Origin: Veillonella ratti
GTDB taxonomy: Bacteria; Bacillota; Negativicutes; Veillonellales; Veillonellaceae
DNA length: 44,949 bases
NCBI RefSeq assembly: GCF_003992115.1
Contig: NZ_RQUX01000020.1
Coordinates: 1-44,949, forward strand
Direction of reading: 5' to 3'
The notes below the pieces were generated by a model. The model was not told the origin of the DNA, did no database searches, and worked only from the letters and a program-made list of their open reading frames with translations. The stretch's first letter is position 1, and the number at the start of each line of letters is the position of its first letter. The position numbers and the translations under genes were made by a program. This document shows, one piece after another, positions 25,735 to 34,229 of this stretch.

Positions 25735-26568
25735 ATGAGTTCAAGTGAGTTGAATACTGAATTGCAGACTAAACTGTCTGCCTTGGAAGCTACTTTACAG
25801 CGTATGGGGAGCGCTGTAGTGGCCTTTTCCGGAGGCGTAGACAGCACTTTTTTAGCTGCTGTAGCACATAAGGTTCTTGGTGATAAGGCCGAGGCGTTTA
25901 CGGTGAGTTCGCCAACCTTACCGGAGGAAGAAATTGAAGATGCCAAACGCTTTGCCAAAGCTATAGGTATCAAGCATACGGTGGTGGAAATTAACGAATT
26001 GGAGATGCCTGATTTTACGCGCAACGATCCGGATCGTTGTTATTATTGCAAAAAGAATCGTTTTCAGAAGTTAATCGACTGGGCTAAAGAACAAGGTATT
26101 AACGGCGTTCTTGACGGTGGTAATTTGGATGATAAAAAAGACTATCGGCCCGGTATGCGCGCTTTGGAAGAGCTTGGCACCGTTCGCAGTCCTTTGTTGG
26201 AAAACGGCTTTACTAAGGATGATATTCGCGCCGTAGCGAAGGCTTGGGGCTTAGAAGTATGGGACAAACCAAGTTCGCCATGCTTGGCTACGCGTATTCC
26301 TTACAATCATGAGATTACCGGCGAAGCATTAACGATGATTGAAAAAGGCGAAAAGTATTTACATCAATTCATTGACGGTCCTTTGCGAGTGCGATACCAT
26401 GAAGGTATGGCACGCATTGAAGTAAGTCGTGAAGATTTTCAGATTTTTGCCGATGATGAACGACGTGAAGCGATTCGTAAAGCGTTTGAAGAATTTGGTT
26501 TCACCTATGTGAGTGTCGATTTACAAAGCTTCAAGAGCGGCAATTTGAATCGTGAAGTGAAACAGTAA
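25735..26568 (+). CDS. larE: ATP-dependent sacrificial sulfur transferase LarE
   Basis: This 277-residue protein is a PP-loop ATPase of the LarE family, which adds sulfur to the pyridinium precursor of the nickel-pincer nucleotide cofactor of lactate racemase. The PP-loop FSGGVDST is at residues 31-38. Cys183 in SSPCLATRIPY corresponds to the sulfur-donating Cys176 of the Lactobacillus enzyme. Cys102 and Cys105 in DRCYYCKKNRF form a second cysteine pair, so three cysteines may hold an iron-sulfur cluster instead. The ATG at 25735 follows the purine-rich GAGAAAGAGAGAC; an in-frame ATG at 25690 has no site. LarA, LarB and LarC are not in the window. Confidence 0.9.
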   Translation: MSSSELNTELQTKLSALEATLQRMGSAVVAFSGGVDSTFLAAVAHKVLGDKAEAFTVSSPTLPEEEIEDAKRFAKAIGIKHTVVEINELEMPDFTRNDPDRCYYCKKNRFQKLIDWAKEQGINGVLDGGNLDDKKDYRPGMRALEELGTVRSPLLENGFTKDDIRAVAKAWGLEVWDKPSSPCLATRIPYNHEITGEALTMIEKGEKYLHQFIDGPLRVRYHEGMARIEVSREDFQIFADDERREAIRKAFEEFGFTYVSVDLQSFKSGNLNREVKQ

Positions 26569-26634
26569 TACCGGCAAAGCAACAAAGTGAACGTAACGAA
26601 ATAAAGTAACGAAATTAAGATATAAAATAAGAAA

Positions 26635-26662
26635 AAGTAAGAAGTAAGAAGTAAGAAGTAAG
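26635..26662 (+). repeat. Four tandem AAGTAAG heptamers next to a ribosome binding site
   Basis: Four exact 7-bp units run from 26635 to 26662 and merge into AAGGAG (26663-26668), the walJ ribosome binding site. Short tandem repeats of this kind can slip in replication. Here slippage would alter the 5' leader rather than the codon frame. Confidence 0.8.
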
Positions 26663-26673
26663 AAGGAGTTATT

Positions 26674-27543
26674 TTGGAAGACAAAGAAGTGACAAATGTA
26701 ATGACGGATAGAGCCCGTGCTATAGCGGCGGCTTACGAAACTTTAGAGTCTTCGGAAGCTCCGTTTGCCGTACATGTGCTGGCCAGTGGCAGTCAAGGTA
26801 ATGCAACGCTTATAACCTACAAAAATACCACAATTTTGGTAGATGCCGGCATCAGTGCCCGGCGTATTACCAACGGCCTTAAAGCGGTAGGTTTAGGCCT
26901 CGATAAATTAAGTGCTATCTGCATTACTCATGAGCATACCGACCATATGGCGGGATTGCCGCAATTACTTAAACAGTGCAATGTGCCTGTCTATACCAGA
27001 GCAGGTACGATGCGTGAACTCGTAAATCGTAAGAATTTTGATACCAAGGCTTTTTGCGTTTTGACGAAGAATAATTTCACCATCGGTGATTTACAAATAG
27101 AAACGTTCCGTACCAGTCATGATGCGGCAGATCCTATGGGGCTCAGTTGTTATAACGGTAAGCATAAATTGACCTTTATGACCGATACGGGGCTGGTGGA
27201 TGACACGATGTTAAAAAATATGGATGAAAGTGATTTGTTGGTTTTAGAAGCAAATTACGATCCGCAAATGCTCAAGTACGGCCCGTATCCGTTTGATTTG
27301 AAAAAACGTGTAGCCGGCCCTTACGGCCATTTAAGTAATGAACACGCGGCGCAAGCATTACTCATGATGAAGCGGCCCGAACATTTGCAAGTAGTTATGG
27401 CTCATCGCTCCGAAAAGAATAATGAACAAGCTGTAGTAACCGATACGGTGACCACTGCGTTAACGGCGGAAGGGCTTATAATGAAGCAGGATATAACAAT
27501 TTTTCACGGTCAGCCGAAAGAAATGGTAACGATCCGTGCGTAG
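26674..27543 (+). CDS. walJ: WalJ/YycJ-type MBL-fold metallohydrolase
   Basis: This 289-residue protein is a metallo-beta-lactamase-fold hydrolase of the YycJ (WalJ/VicX) family, linked in Firmicutes to DNA repair and cell-envelope control. The N-terminal VLASGSQGNATLI and the metal motif THEHTDHMAG (HxHxDH) are visible, with a later ETFRTSHDA and FMTDTG. The start is TTG at 26674, since AAGGAG lies 5 nt upstream; the ATG at 26701 lacks a site. htrA follows 26 bp downstream, as in Bacilli walJ-htrA-rlmH clusters. The WalRK genes are not seen here. Confidence 0.88.
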   Translation: MEDKEVTNVMTDRARAIAAAYETLESSEAPFAVHVLASGSQGNATLITYKNTTILVDAGISARRITNGLKAVGLGLDKLSAICITHEHTDHMAGLPQLLKQCNVPVYTRAGTMRELVNRKNFDTKAFCVLTKNNFTIGDLQIETFRTSHDAADPMGLSCYNGKHKLTFMTDTGLVDDTMLKNMDESDLLVLEANYDPQMLKYGPYPFDLKKRVAGPYGHLSNEHAAQALLMMKRPEHLQVVMAHRSEKNNEQAVVTDTVTTALTAEGLIMKQDITIFHGQPKEMVTIRA

Positions 27544-27569
27544 CTGATTCTTAAGTCAGGAGGTTTATT

Positions 27570-28691
27570 ATGGATAACAAAAGAAGAGGCTTATTTATTC
27601 TGTTAGCTGTAGTGCTCATTATTGCGGGCACTGTAGGGGGTTATTTGACGGGTAATTTTTTTGGTAACACTAAGAGTATCACCCAGGAAACTACGGCCGT
27701 CACTGCCGATGGTACTAAGAAATCGGTACCCCTTTCCGATAATCGCAATACGGCGATTGTGTCGGCGGTTAAGAAAGCAGGACCGGCTGTGGTAGGTATT
27801 ACCACGAAAGTGTATGATCGTAATATTTTTGACCAACAAGTATTGGTTGGTGAAGGTGTGGGCTCCGGGGTTATCATCGATAAAGCGGGCTACATCGTTA
27901 CTAATTATCACGTAGTGGCGCAGGCGAATAATCGCAAGGTTACGGTGTCCTTAAGTGATGGTTCTTCACAAACTGGTACCATTGTGGGTGTCGATCCGTT
28001 GACTGACTTAGCGGTTGTTAAAATTGATCCGACCGAAAATATGCCAGTAGCTACTTTGGGCGATTCTGATCAATTGCATGTTGGTGAACCGGCTATCGCC
28101 ATCGGTAATCCGTTAGGCTTAGAATTCCAAGGAACTGTTACGGCCGGTGTTATCAGTGCTTTGCATCGTACAATCAATATGGAATCGCAACGATTCCCGC
28201 TTATTCAAACGGATGCGGCTATTAATCCGGGGAATTCCGGCGGTGCGCTCGTTAATGCGGATGGCGACGTTATCGGTATTAACAGTGCTAAAATTTCGCA
28301 GACCGGTATTGAAGGCATGGGGTTCTCCATTCCTATCAATGAAGTAAAACCGATTGTTAAAGAACTTATTGAAAAAGGTAAAGTAGTTCGTGCGTATTTG
28401 GGATTAGGTCTTTTGGATAAACAAAATGCGGCAAAATACGGCTTACAGCTTAAGACAGACGGTTTATTGGTAGCGCGTATTTATAGCGACGGACCGGCCG
28501 CTAACAGCGATATCAGTGAAGGTGATATTATCACAGCGGTAGGTGAGAAATCTATTACCAACTTAATGCAGTTGAAACAAATTTTAGATAATCATAAACC
28601 GGGCGAATCGTTGAATCTTACGGTGCTCAGCAATGGTGCTGAACACACGGTATCCATTACTCTTGGCACGTTGCCGGATTCAACGAATTAG
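27570..28691 (+). CDS. htrA: HtrA/DegP family serine protease with PDZ domain
   Basis: This 373-residue membrane-anchored protease degrades or refolds damaged envelope proteins. An N-terminal hydrophobic segment (about 8-27) anchors it, with the protease domain outside. The triad is His114 (NYHVV), Asp146 (DLAVVKI) and Ser223 (GNSGGAL). One PDZ domain covers about 275-370. AGGAGG precedes the ATG. It lies between walJ and rlmH, as in Bacilli. Confidence 0.95.
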   Translation: MDNKRRGLFILLAVVLIIAGTVGGYLTGNFFGNTKSITQETTAVTADGTKKSVPLSDNRNTAIVSAVKKAGPAVVGITTKVYDRNIFDQQVLVGEGVGSGVIIDKAGYIVTNYHVVAQANNRKVTVSLSDGSSQTGTIVGVDPLTDLAVVKIDPTENMPVATLGDSDQLHVGEPAIAIGNPLGLEFQGTVTAGVISALHRTINMESQRFPLIQTDAAINPGNSGGALVNADGDVIGINSAKISQTGIEGMGFSIPINEVKPIVKELIEKGKVVRAYLGLGLLDKQNAAKYGLQLKTDGLLVARIYSDGPAANSDISEGDIITAVGEKSITNLMQLKQILDNHKPGESLNLTVLSNGAEHTVSITLGTLPDSTN

Positions 28692-28724
28692 TAAAATTAC
28701 GGGGAGGCAGGTGTAATCTGATTT

Positions 28725-29201
28725 ATGAAATTTACCGTATTAGCCGTAGGCAAGCTTAAAACCGCTTATCTGCGCGACGGGGTAGCCGAATTTGTGAAAC
28801 GCCTTACGGTATATGGCGGTGTGACAATTACGGAATTGAATGAAAGTAAATTGCCCAGTGCCGATGATAGCAAACGTCAGGCTATTGTGGCGGAGGAAGG
28901 GGAACGATTGCTCAAACAAATAAACCCGAAGAGCTTTGTCGTTTTACTGGACGTGAAGGGCAAGACCATGTCGTCGGAGGCCTTGGCGGAAAAGATTGCC
29001 GACTTGGAAGTGCAAGGTATCAGTGAGATGACTTTTATCATCGGTGGTGCCTTTGGGGTGTCGGAAGGGCTTAGGTCGCGAGCCGATTTAAGATTATCTT
29101 TCAGCCCCATGACCTTTACCCATCAAATGGTGCGGCTCTTATTGGTAGAACAGATTTACCGCGCTTGTAAAATTAATCGTCATGAACCTTATCATTGGTA
29201 A
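28725..29201 (+). CDS. rlmH: 23S rRNA pseudouridine-1915 N3-methyltransferase
   Basis: This 158-residue SPOUT-family enzyme (YbeA/RlmH) methylates pseudouridine 1915 of 23S rRNA using S-adenosylmethionine. The sequence shows MKFTVLAVGKLK at the start, the SAM-binding FIIGGAFGVSEGLRSRADLRLS, and the C-terminal LLLVEQIYRACKINRHEPYHW (the invariant end). GGGGAGG at 28701-28707 is 17 nt before ATG, farther than usual, while a weaker AGGTG is nearer. It follows htrA. Confidence 0.95.
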   Translation: MKFTVLAVGKLKTAYLRDGVAEFVKRLTVYGGVTITELNESKLPSADDSKRQAIVAEEGERLLKQINPKSFVVLLDVKGKTMSSEALAEKIADLEVQGISEMTFIIGGAFGVSEGLRSRADLRLSFSPMTFTHQMVRLLLVEQIYRACKINRHEPYHW

Positions 29202-29223
29202 GGGAGCAGATGGAGGTAATAGA

Positions 29224-30153
29224 GTGACAGATAAAGTAGATACAACGAATAATGAAGCAAATGCCAATTTCAGTGGCATGCCGAGTCTGGAAACGCTCTG
29301 GCAGGTGCAACAGAACGAGGGCAGTGACGGATTTTATAGAACCTATATTGATGCCGCTAAGACGGCGCAGACGATCATTCACAATAATCTGGCCTTATTA
29401 CAGCAACAGGCCGCTGTATTGGCCGAAGCTGTAGCCGCCCTTGATATGCAGATAGCAGTTGCGGCGGAACTGAAAGAACGGAATGATTTTTTGCAAAAAA
29501 CGTTGGAAGAGGTTGCGAATACGACCCGCATAGTGAATTCAACTTTAGGGGCCTACGCTGATGCGGCTATGTCCATTCAAAAGTTGGAAAAAGGCAATTT
29601 TACACCACAATACATTATGCATCGCAAAGAAGAGTTGGGCATGCAAAGCGGCGATTTGACGAAGTTATTGGTTGAGTTCAGTCGCTATGCACAGACATTT
29701 TTGGACGCCTTGGCGAGTGAAAGCAAAACGGCGAGTCTCATCAAAACCGAAGGTACAGCGGGAGATGCGAATCATAAGGTATTGAAGGTAGCTTACCAGT
29801 CATGGCTCCAACGATCGTTTGATGTAAACAAAATTTTGGAAGGGCGCCTCGTATTCATCAGCGGCCTTTTGGAATCTTTGAAAAAGGATCTTACCACACT
29901 TCAAGTAAGTCAGATGGAACTTGATGTGCAGGAGCGTGCCAGGCAGGTTGCGGCGCGACGCTATAAGAAACAGGTGGAAGATGTAAGAGACTATGACGAC
30001 TTGGAAGGACAGTACCGCAATCGTTATGATGAGGACGGCAATTTAATCGGCGTTGATGAAGGCGGTGAAGGCGGCAATCGCCGGGGGTGGCAGGTTGTCA
30101 TTGTATTTGCCGTCATTGTGTTGGCAGTGATTGCTTATTTTGTACTAAAATAA
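29224..30153 (+). CDS. Unrecognised C-terminally anchored coiled-coil protein
   Basis: I do not recognise this 309-residue protein. It starts at GTG 29224 with GGAGG at 29212-29216; an in-frame ATG at 29182 lies inside rlmH with no site. Residues about 50-125 and 190-260 are helical and heptad-like (for example LALLQQQAAVLAEAVAALDM). A charged, glycine-rich stretch comes before one hydrophobic segment at the very C-terminus (about 288-308). There is no N-terminal signal peptide, so the bulk is probably cytoplasmic and attached by its tail. Its place after the walJ-htrA-rlmH genes suggests an envelope-linked role, but this is an inference. Confidence 0.7.
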   Translation: MTDKVDTTNNEANANFSGMPSLETLWQVQQNEGSDGFYRTYIDAAKTAQTIIHNNLALLQQQAAVLAEAVAALDMQIAVAAELKERNDFLQKTLEEVANTTRIVNSTLGAYADAAMSIQKLEKGNFTPQYIMHRKEELGMQSGDLTKLLVEFSRYAQTFLDALASESKTASLIKTEGTAGDANHKVLKVAYQSWLQRSFDVNKILEGRLVFISGLLESLKKDLTTLQVSQMELDVQERARQVAARRYKKQVEDVRDYDDLEGQYRNRYDEDGNLIGVDEGGEGGNRRGWQVVIVFAVIVLAVIAYFVLK

Positions 30154-30214
30154 ACACTTGTTTTGCACTAAATAAAGATAAAAATAAATTATATAGCAGG
30201 ATTTTACGACTATA

Positions 30215-30243
30215 TTGTCAAAGATATATATATAAGTTGTAAT
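30215..30243 (+). promoter_or_regulatory. Probable promoter of CBS-domain gene
   Basis: TTGTCA (30215-30220) and TGTAAT (30238-30243) are separated by exactly 17 bp, each one base off consensus. It lies about 125 bp before the CBS protein start. Confidence 0.55.
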
Positions 30244-30367
30244 TGCGATTAGTGCAGAATTAAAGGGTTTGAAATTAAATGATTTAAAGTTTTTACAATC
30301 AGACTTAGAATTCGATGCTTTTACATTCAGCACTAATAGTAAATTTTGTAGTGAGGGAGGTAATCCT

Positions 30368-30823
30368 ATGTTAATCGCTGAAGCTATGAACAAATATCCC
30401 GCAACAATCAGTAAAGAGTTGTCAATCAATGAAGCAGCAAAGTTGCTTGTTAAATATCAGGTAGCCGCTTTGACCGTAGTGGATGAAGATAATAAATTAA
30501 TCGGCATCATCACAGAAGGGGATTTACTTTATAAAAAGATTCGCCCTCATGCACCGCACTATGTCAATGTTTTGGGTGCCAGCATCTATTACAGTGGCAT
30601 TGGCGAATATAACGCTCAGTTCAAGAAACTCTTGGCCGCTCATGTAGAAGAATTAATGACTACCGAAGTTATTACGTGCTCGCCAAAAGATGAAGTGGAA
30701 GGTGTAGTGGCCACTATGCTGGAAAAACATTTGAAGACCGTGCCGGTAGTTGATGAAACTAACACGGTAGTGGGCGTGTTCAGTCGCCGCGATGTAATGG
30801 AATTGATTGCGAAAGAAAATTAA
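30368..30823 (+). CDS. CBS-pair domain protein
   Basis: This 151-residue protein consists of two CBS domains (about 1-60 and 92-150), a module that binds adenine nucleotides and acts as an energy or regulatory sensor. MNKYPATISKELSINEAAKLLVKYQVAALTVVDEDNKLIGIITEGDLL is followed by the linker, then LMTTEVITCSPKDEVEGVV and VVDETNTVVGVFSRRDVM. The ATG at 30368 follows GGGAGG; an upstream ATG at 30269 lacks a site. A regulatory partner is not evident. Confidence 0.9.
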   Translation: MLIAEAMNKYPATISKELSINEAAKLLVKYQVAALTVVDEDNKLIGIITEGDLLYKKIRPHAPHYVNVLGASIYYSGIGEYNAQFKKLLAAHVEELMTTEVITCSPKDEVEGVVATMLEKHLKTVPVVDETNTVVGVFSRRDVMELIAKEN

Positions 30824-30944
30824 AATAAAATCGCTACTTTTATCACATAAAATTGCATACATTCAAATTTTATGATAAGATAAGGAATGCAATATTATAA
30901 AACAGAAATTTTGGGCATTTAGCCCTCAAGGAGGACATATTTTC

Positions 30945-32252
30945 ATGAATGCAACTGTAACCCCTGTTGATCAACATAAGGTAACCTTAACAATCGAAGT
31001 ACCTGCTAAAGACGTAACCAAAGGTATTCAGCAAGCTGTAAAACGCATTGCCGGCCAGGTAAATATTCCGGGCTTCCGTAAAGGTAAAGCACCTCGCCGT
31101 ATTTTAGAAATGAACTTCGGCAAAGAAGCTATTTTGGAAGAAGCTTTTGACGTAATTGCCGGTCGCGCTTACCAAGAAGCTTTGACTGCTAATGAAATCA
31201 TTCCTGTAAGTGAACCTGAAATCGAACGCGTAACGTTTGAAGAAGGTAAAGATTTAGTATTCAAAGCCACTCTTACTAAACGCCCAGAAGTTACTCTTGG
31301 CGAATACAAAGGCCTTGAAGCTGAAAAACAGGATGCTACGGTAACTGATGAACAGATTCAGGAACAGTTAGATAATATCCGCAACCAGCAAGCTAAAATG
31401 GTAGTAGCTGATGCAGATGCTAAATTACAGAAAGATGACTTTGCTGTTATCGATTTTGCCGGTTCTATCGACGGTAAACCTTTTGACGGTGGCGAAGGTA
31501 AATCCTACCCGCTTCAAATCGGTTCCGGCAGCTTCATCCCGGGTTTTGAAGATCAATTGATTGGTCATGCAGCCGGCGATGATGTAGAAGTTAAAGTAAC
31601 CTTCCCTGAAGATTATTTTGTAAAAGAATTGGCTAACAAAGAAGCTGTATTCAAAGTTCATGTTCACGACATTAAACGCAAAGAATTGCCTGAATTGAAC
31701 GACGAATTCGCTAAAGAAGCCAGCTCTTATGAAACTATGGAAGAATTAAAAGCTGATCTTCGCAAAAACATGGAAGAAGACGCTGCACATCGTGCTATCG
31801 ATGCTTACAATGCTGCTATTATTGAACAAGCAGTTAAAAATGCATCCGTAGATATTCCTGAAATCATGGTAGACGATCGCGTTGAACAGATGATTCAAGA
31901 AATGGCTATGAATTTGGAAGGCCGTGGCTTGAAATTGGAAGACTATTTGAAATTCTCCAACAAAACTATGGAAAGCCTTCGCGAAGAATACAAAGCTAAT
32001 GCAGCTGAAAACGTTCGCGCCGATTTAGTATTGGAAGCAATTGCTAAAGCTGAAAATGTAGAAGTAAAACCTGAAGATATGAACATGGAAATCTACATGA
32101 TGGCTCAACAATTCGGGGCAGATCCTAAAGAAGTTATGAATATTATTGTTAAAGAAGGCCGTGTAGCTATGTTGAGAAATTCTGTAGCTCGTAAAAAAGC
32201 CGCTCGTTTAATCATCGAACAGGCTAAAGGCGCAGAATCCCAGGATAAATAA
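30945..32252 (+). CDS. tig: Trigger factor
   Basis: This 435-residue ribosome-associated chaperone and peptidyl-prolyl isomerase aids nascent chain folding. The N-terminal ribosome-binding signature GFRKGKAPRRILEMNFG is seen (about 44-60), and the FKBP-type PPIase domain lies near 160-240 (DFAVIDFAGSIDGKPFDGG). The C-terminal helical domain follows. Length is typical. GGAGG precedes the ATG. It heads a tig-clpP-clpX-lon cluster, as in many Firmicutes. Confidence 0.96.
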   Translation: MNATVTPVDQHKVTLTIEVPAKDVTKGIQQAVKRIAGQVNIPGFRKGKAPRRILEMNFGKEAILEEAFDVIAGRAYQEALTANEIIPVSEPEIERVTFEEGKDLVFKATLTKRPEVTLGEYKGLEAEKQDATVTDEQIQEQLDNIRNQQAKMVVADADAKLQKDDFAVIDFAGSIDGKPFDGGEGKSYPLQIGSGSFIPGFEDQLIGHAAGDDVEVKVTFPEDYFVKELANKEAVFKVHVHDIKRKELPELNDEFAKEASSYETMEELKADLRKNMEEDAAHRAIDAYNAAIIEQAVKNASVDIPEIMVDDRVEQMIQEMAMNLEGRGLKLEDYLKFSNKTMESLREEYKANAAENVRADLVLEAIAKAENVEVKPEDMNMEIYMMAQQFGADPKEVMNIIVKEGRVAMLRNSVARKKAARLIIEQAKGAESQDK

Positions 32253-32296
32253 TCCACGGGCTATATAGGTACATGGACCCATGAGGTAAAAATTTT

Positions 32297-32890
32297 ATGT
32301 ATGTACCAATCGTTGTAGAACAAAGCGGACGTGGCGAACGTTCCTATGATATTTATTCTCGTTTGTTAAAAGACAGAATTGTCTTCTTGGGCGGTCCTAT
32401 CAATGATGATGTGGCTAACCTTGTTATTGCACAATTACTGTTCTTGGAAGCGGAAGACCCTGATAAAGACATTCATTTGTACATTAACAGCCCCGGCGGT
32501 GTTGTAACTGCCGGCATGGCGATTTATGATACAATGCAATATATTAAGCCGGATGTATCTACCATTTGTGTAGGTTCCGCAGCCAGCATGGGTGCTGTAT
32601 TATTAACCGCCGGTGCTAAAGGTAAGCGTTATGCTTTGCCACATGCCCGCGTTATGATTCACCAACCGCTTGGCGGCGTACAAGGTCAGGCTTCTGAAAT
32701 TGAAATTCATGCTCGTGAAATTTTGCGCATGCGTGAAGAATTGAATGGCTTATTGGCATCTCACAGTGGGCAGCCGATTGATGTTATCGCCCGTGATACG
32801 GATCGCGACAACTTCATGAGTGCCGAAGATGCTGTGAAATACGGTTTAATTGATGAGGTATTGACTCGTCCTGTAGCAACAGACAAGTAA
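32297..32890 (+). CDS. clpP: ATP-dependent Clp protease proteolytic subunit
   Basis: This 197-residue serine peptidase forms the ClpP tetradecamer. The triad is Ser97 (GSAASMGA), His122 (MIHQPLGG) and Asp171 ([11 protein letters not shown]). The N-terminal [24 protein letters not shown] is typical. It follows tig by 44 bp and precedes clpX by 15 bp, so it is probably in the same operon. Confidence 0.97.
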   Translation: MYVPIVVEQSGRGERSYDIYSRLLKDRIVFLGGPINDDVANLVIAQLLFLEAEDPDKDIHLYINSPGGVVTAGMAIYDTMQYIKPDVSTICVGSAASMGAVLLTAGAKGKRYALPHARVMIHQPLGGVQGQASEIEIHAREILRMREELNGLLASHSGQPIDVIARDTDRDNFMSAEDAVKYGLIDEVLTRPVATDK

Positions 32891-32905
32891 TTAGGAGGAC
32901 TCAGC

Positions 32906-34156
32906 TTGAAAAAAGACGAAAAAGAAACGTTGCGTTGTAGCTTCTGCGGGCGCACCGGCGACGAAGTTCGTAAATTAGTGGCAGGTCCTAATGTATATAT
33001 TTGTGACGAATGCGTAGAAGTTTGTCAGAATATTATTGATGAGGAACTCGGTCATAGTGATGAAGCAGGGTTTTCATTAAAGCATGTACCTACGCCTCAT
33101 GAAATTAAGGCTTATTTAGATGAATATGTAATTGGTCAGGAGGCTGCTAAAGTCTCCTTGGCCGTTGCAGTTTATAATCACTATAAACGGTTGCAGGTAA
33201 ATAATACGGTGGATGATGTAGAATTACAGAAAGCCAATGTGTTATTTATCGGACCAACCGGTAGCGGTAAGACGTTATTGGCACAGACTTTGGCAAAAAT
33301 GCTGGAAGTTCCGTTCGCCATTGCTGACGCTACCAGCTTAACCGAAGCCGGTTATGTAGGTGAAGATGTGGAGAACATTTTGCTCAAACTCATTCAGGCT
33401 GCTGATTATGATGTGGCCAAAGCAGAGCGCGGCATTGTGTATATCGATGAGATTGACAAGATTGCTCGTAAATCTGAAAATCCGTCCATCACCCGCGATG
33501 TATCCGGTGAAGGTGTGCAGCAGGCATTGCTAAAAATATTGGAAGGTACGGTTGCGTCGGTGCCACCGCAAGGTGGGCGTAAACATCCGCACCAAGAATT
33601 AATCCAAATTGACACCACGAATATCTTGTTCATTTGCGGCGGTGCATTTGATGGCCTCGAAAAGGTTATTTCTAAACGCACGGCTAAGAAGACATTAGGA
33701 TTTGGTGCCGATATTCAAAAACAGGAAGAAAAAGACGTATCTGCTATTTTGAAGGAAGTTGTTCCGGAAGATTTGCAGAAATTTGGTCTGATTCCTGAAT
33801 TTATCGGACGTTTGCCTGTAATGGTAACGCTCGATCCTTTAGATAAGGAAGGTTTAATTCGCATTTTAACAGAGCCTCGCAATGCATTAACGAAACAATA
33901 CGAAAAGATGCTCTCTTTGGAAGATGTATCCTTAACGTTTGAGAAAGATGCTTTAGAGGAAATTGCGGCTGAAGCAATGAAGCGTAATACGGGAGCTCGT
34001 GGATTACGATCCATCATTGAGAAAGTAATGAAGCAAGTCATGTATGATATTCCTTCGCAAAAGGGTGTTACCGACTGTATCATTACCCGTGATGCTGTGA
34101 AAGGCACAGCTGAACCTATACTCAAGAATGAGTCTGCCGTAAAGGGCATGAATTAA
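32906..34156 (+). CDS. clpX: ATP-dependent Clp protease ATP-binding subunit ClpX
   Basis: This 416-residue AAA+ unfoldase delivers substrates to ClpP. A zinc-binding domain has Cys11, Cys14, Cys33 and Cys36. Walker A GPTGSGKT and Walker B YIDEIDKI follow, with the sensor and pore loops in order. The start is TTG at 32906 behind GGAGG. A terminator after it lies in front of lon, so part of the transcripts may end there. Confidence 0.97.
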   Translation: MKKDEKETLRCSFCGRTGDEVRKLVAGPNVYICDECVEVCQNIIDEELGHSDEAGFSLKHVPTPHEIKAYLDEYVIGQEAAKVSLAVAVYNHYKRLQVNNTVDDVELQKANVLFIGPTGSGKTLLAQTLAKMLEVPFAIADATSLTEAGYVGEDVENILLKLIQAADYDVAKAERGIVYIDEIDKIARKSENPSITRDVSGEGVQQALLKILEGTVASVPPQGGRKHPHQELIQIDTTNILFICGGAFDGLEKVISKRTAKKTLGFGADIQKQEEKDVSAILKEVVPEDLQKFGLIPEFIGRLPVMVTLDPLDKEGLIRILTEPRNALTKQYEKMLSLEDVSLTFEKDALEEIAAEAMKRNTGARGLRSIIEKVMKQVMYDIPSQKGVTDCIITRDAVKGTAEPILKNESAVKGMN

Positions 34157-34166
34157 TTGTAAGTCT

Positions 34167-34203
34167 AAGAAACTCATTTCCTTTGGAATGAGTTTCTTTT
34201 TGT
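34167..34203 (+). terminator. Terminator between clpX and lon
   Basis: AAGAAACTCATT (34167-34178) pairs with AATGAGTTTCTT (34187-34198), followed by TTTTT. It lies 11 bp past clpX and 27 bp before lon. Confidence 0.85.
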
Positions 34204-34229
34204 AAATATAAACTTGAAAAGGAGCCTAT

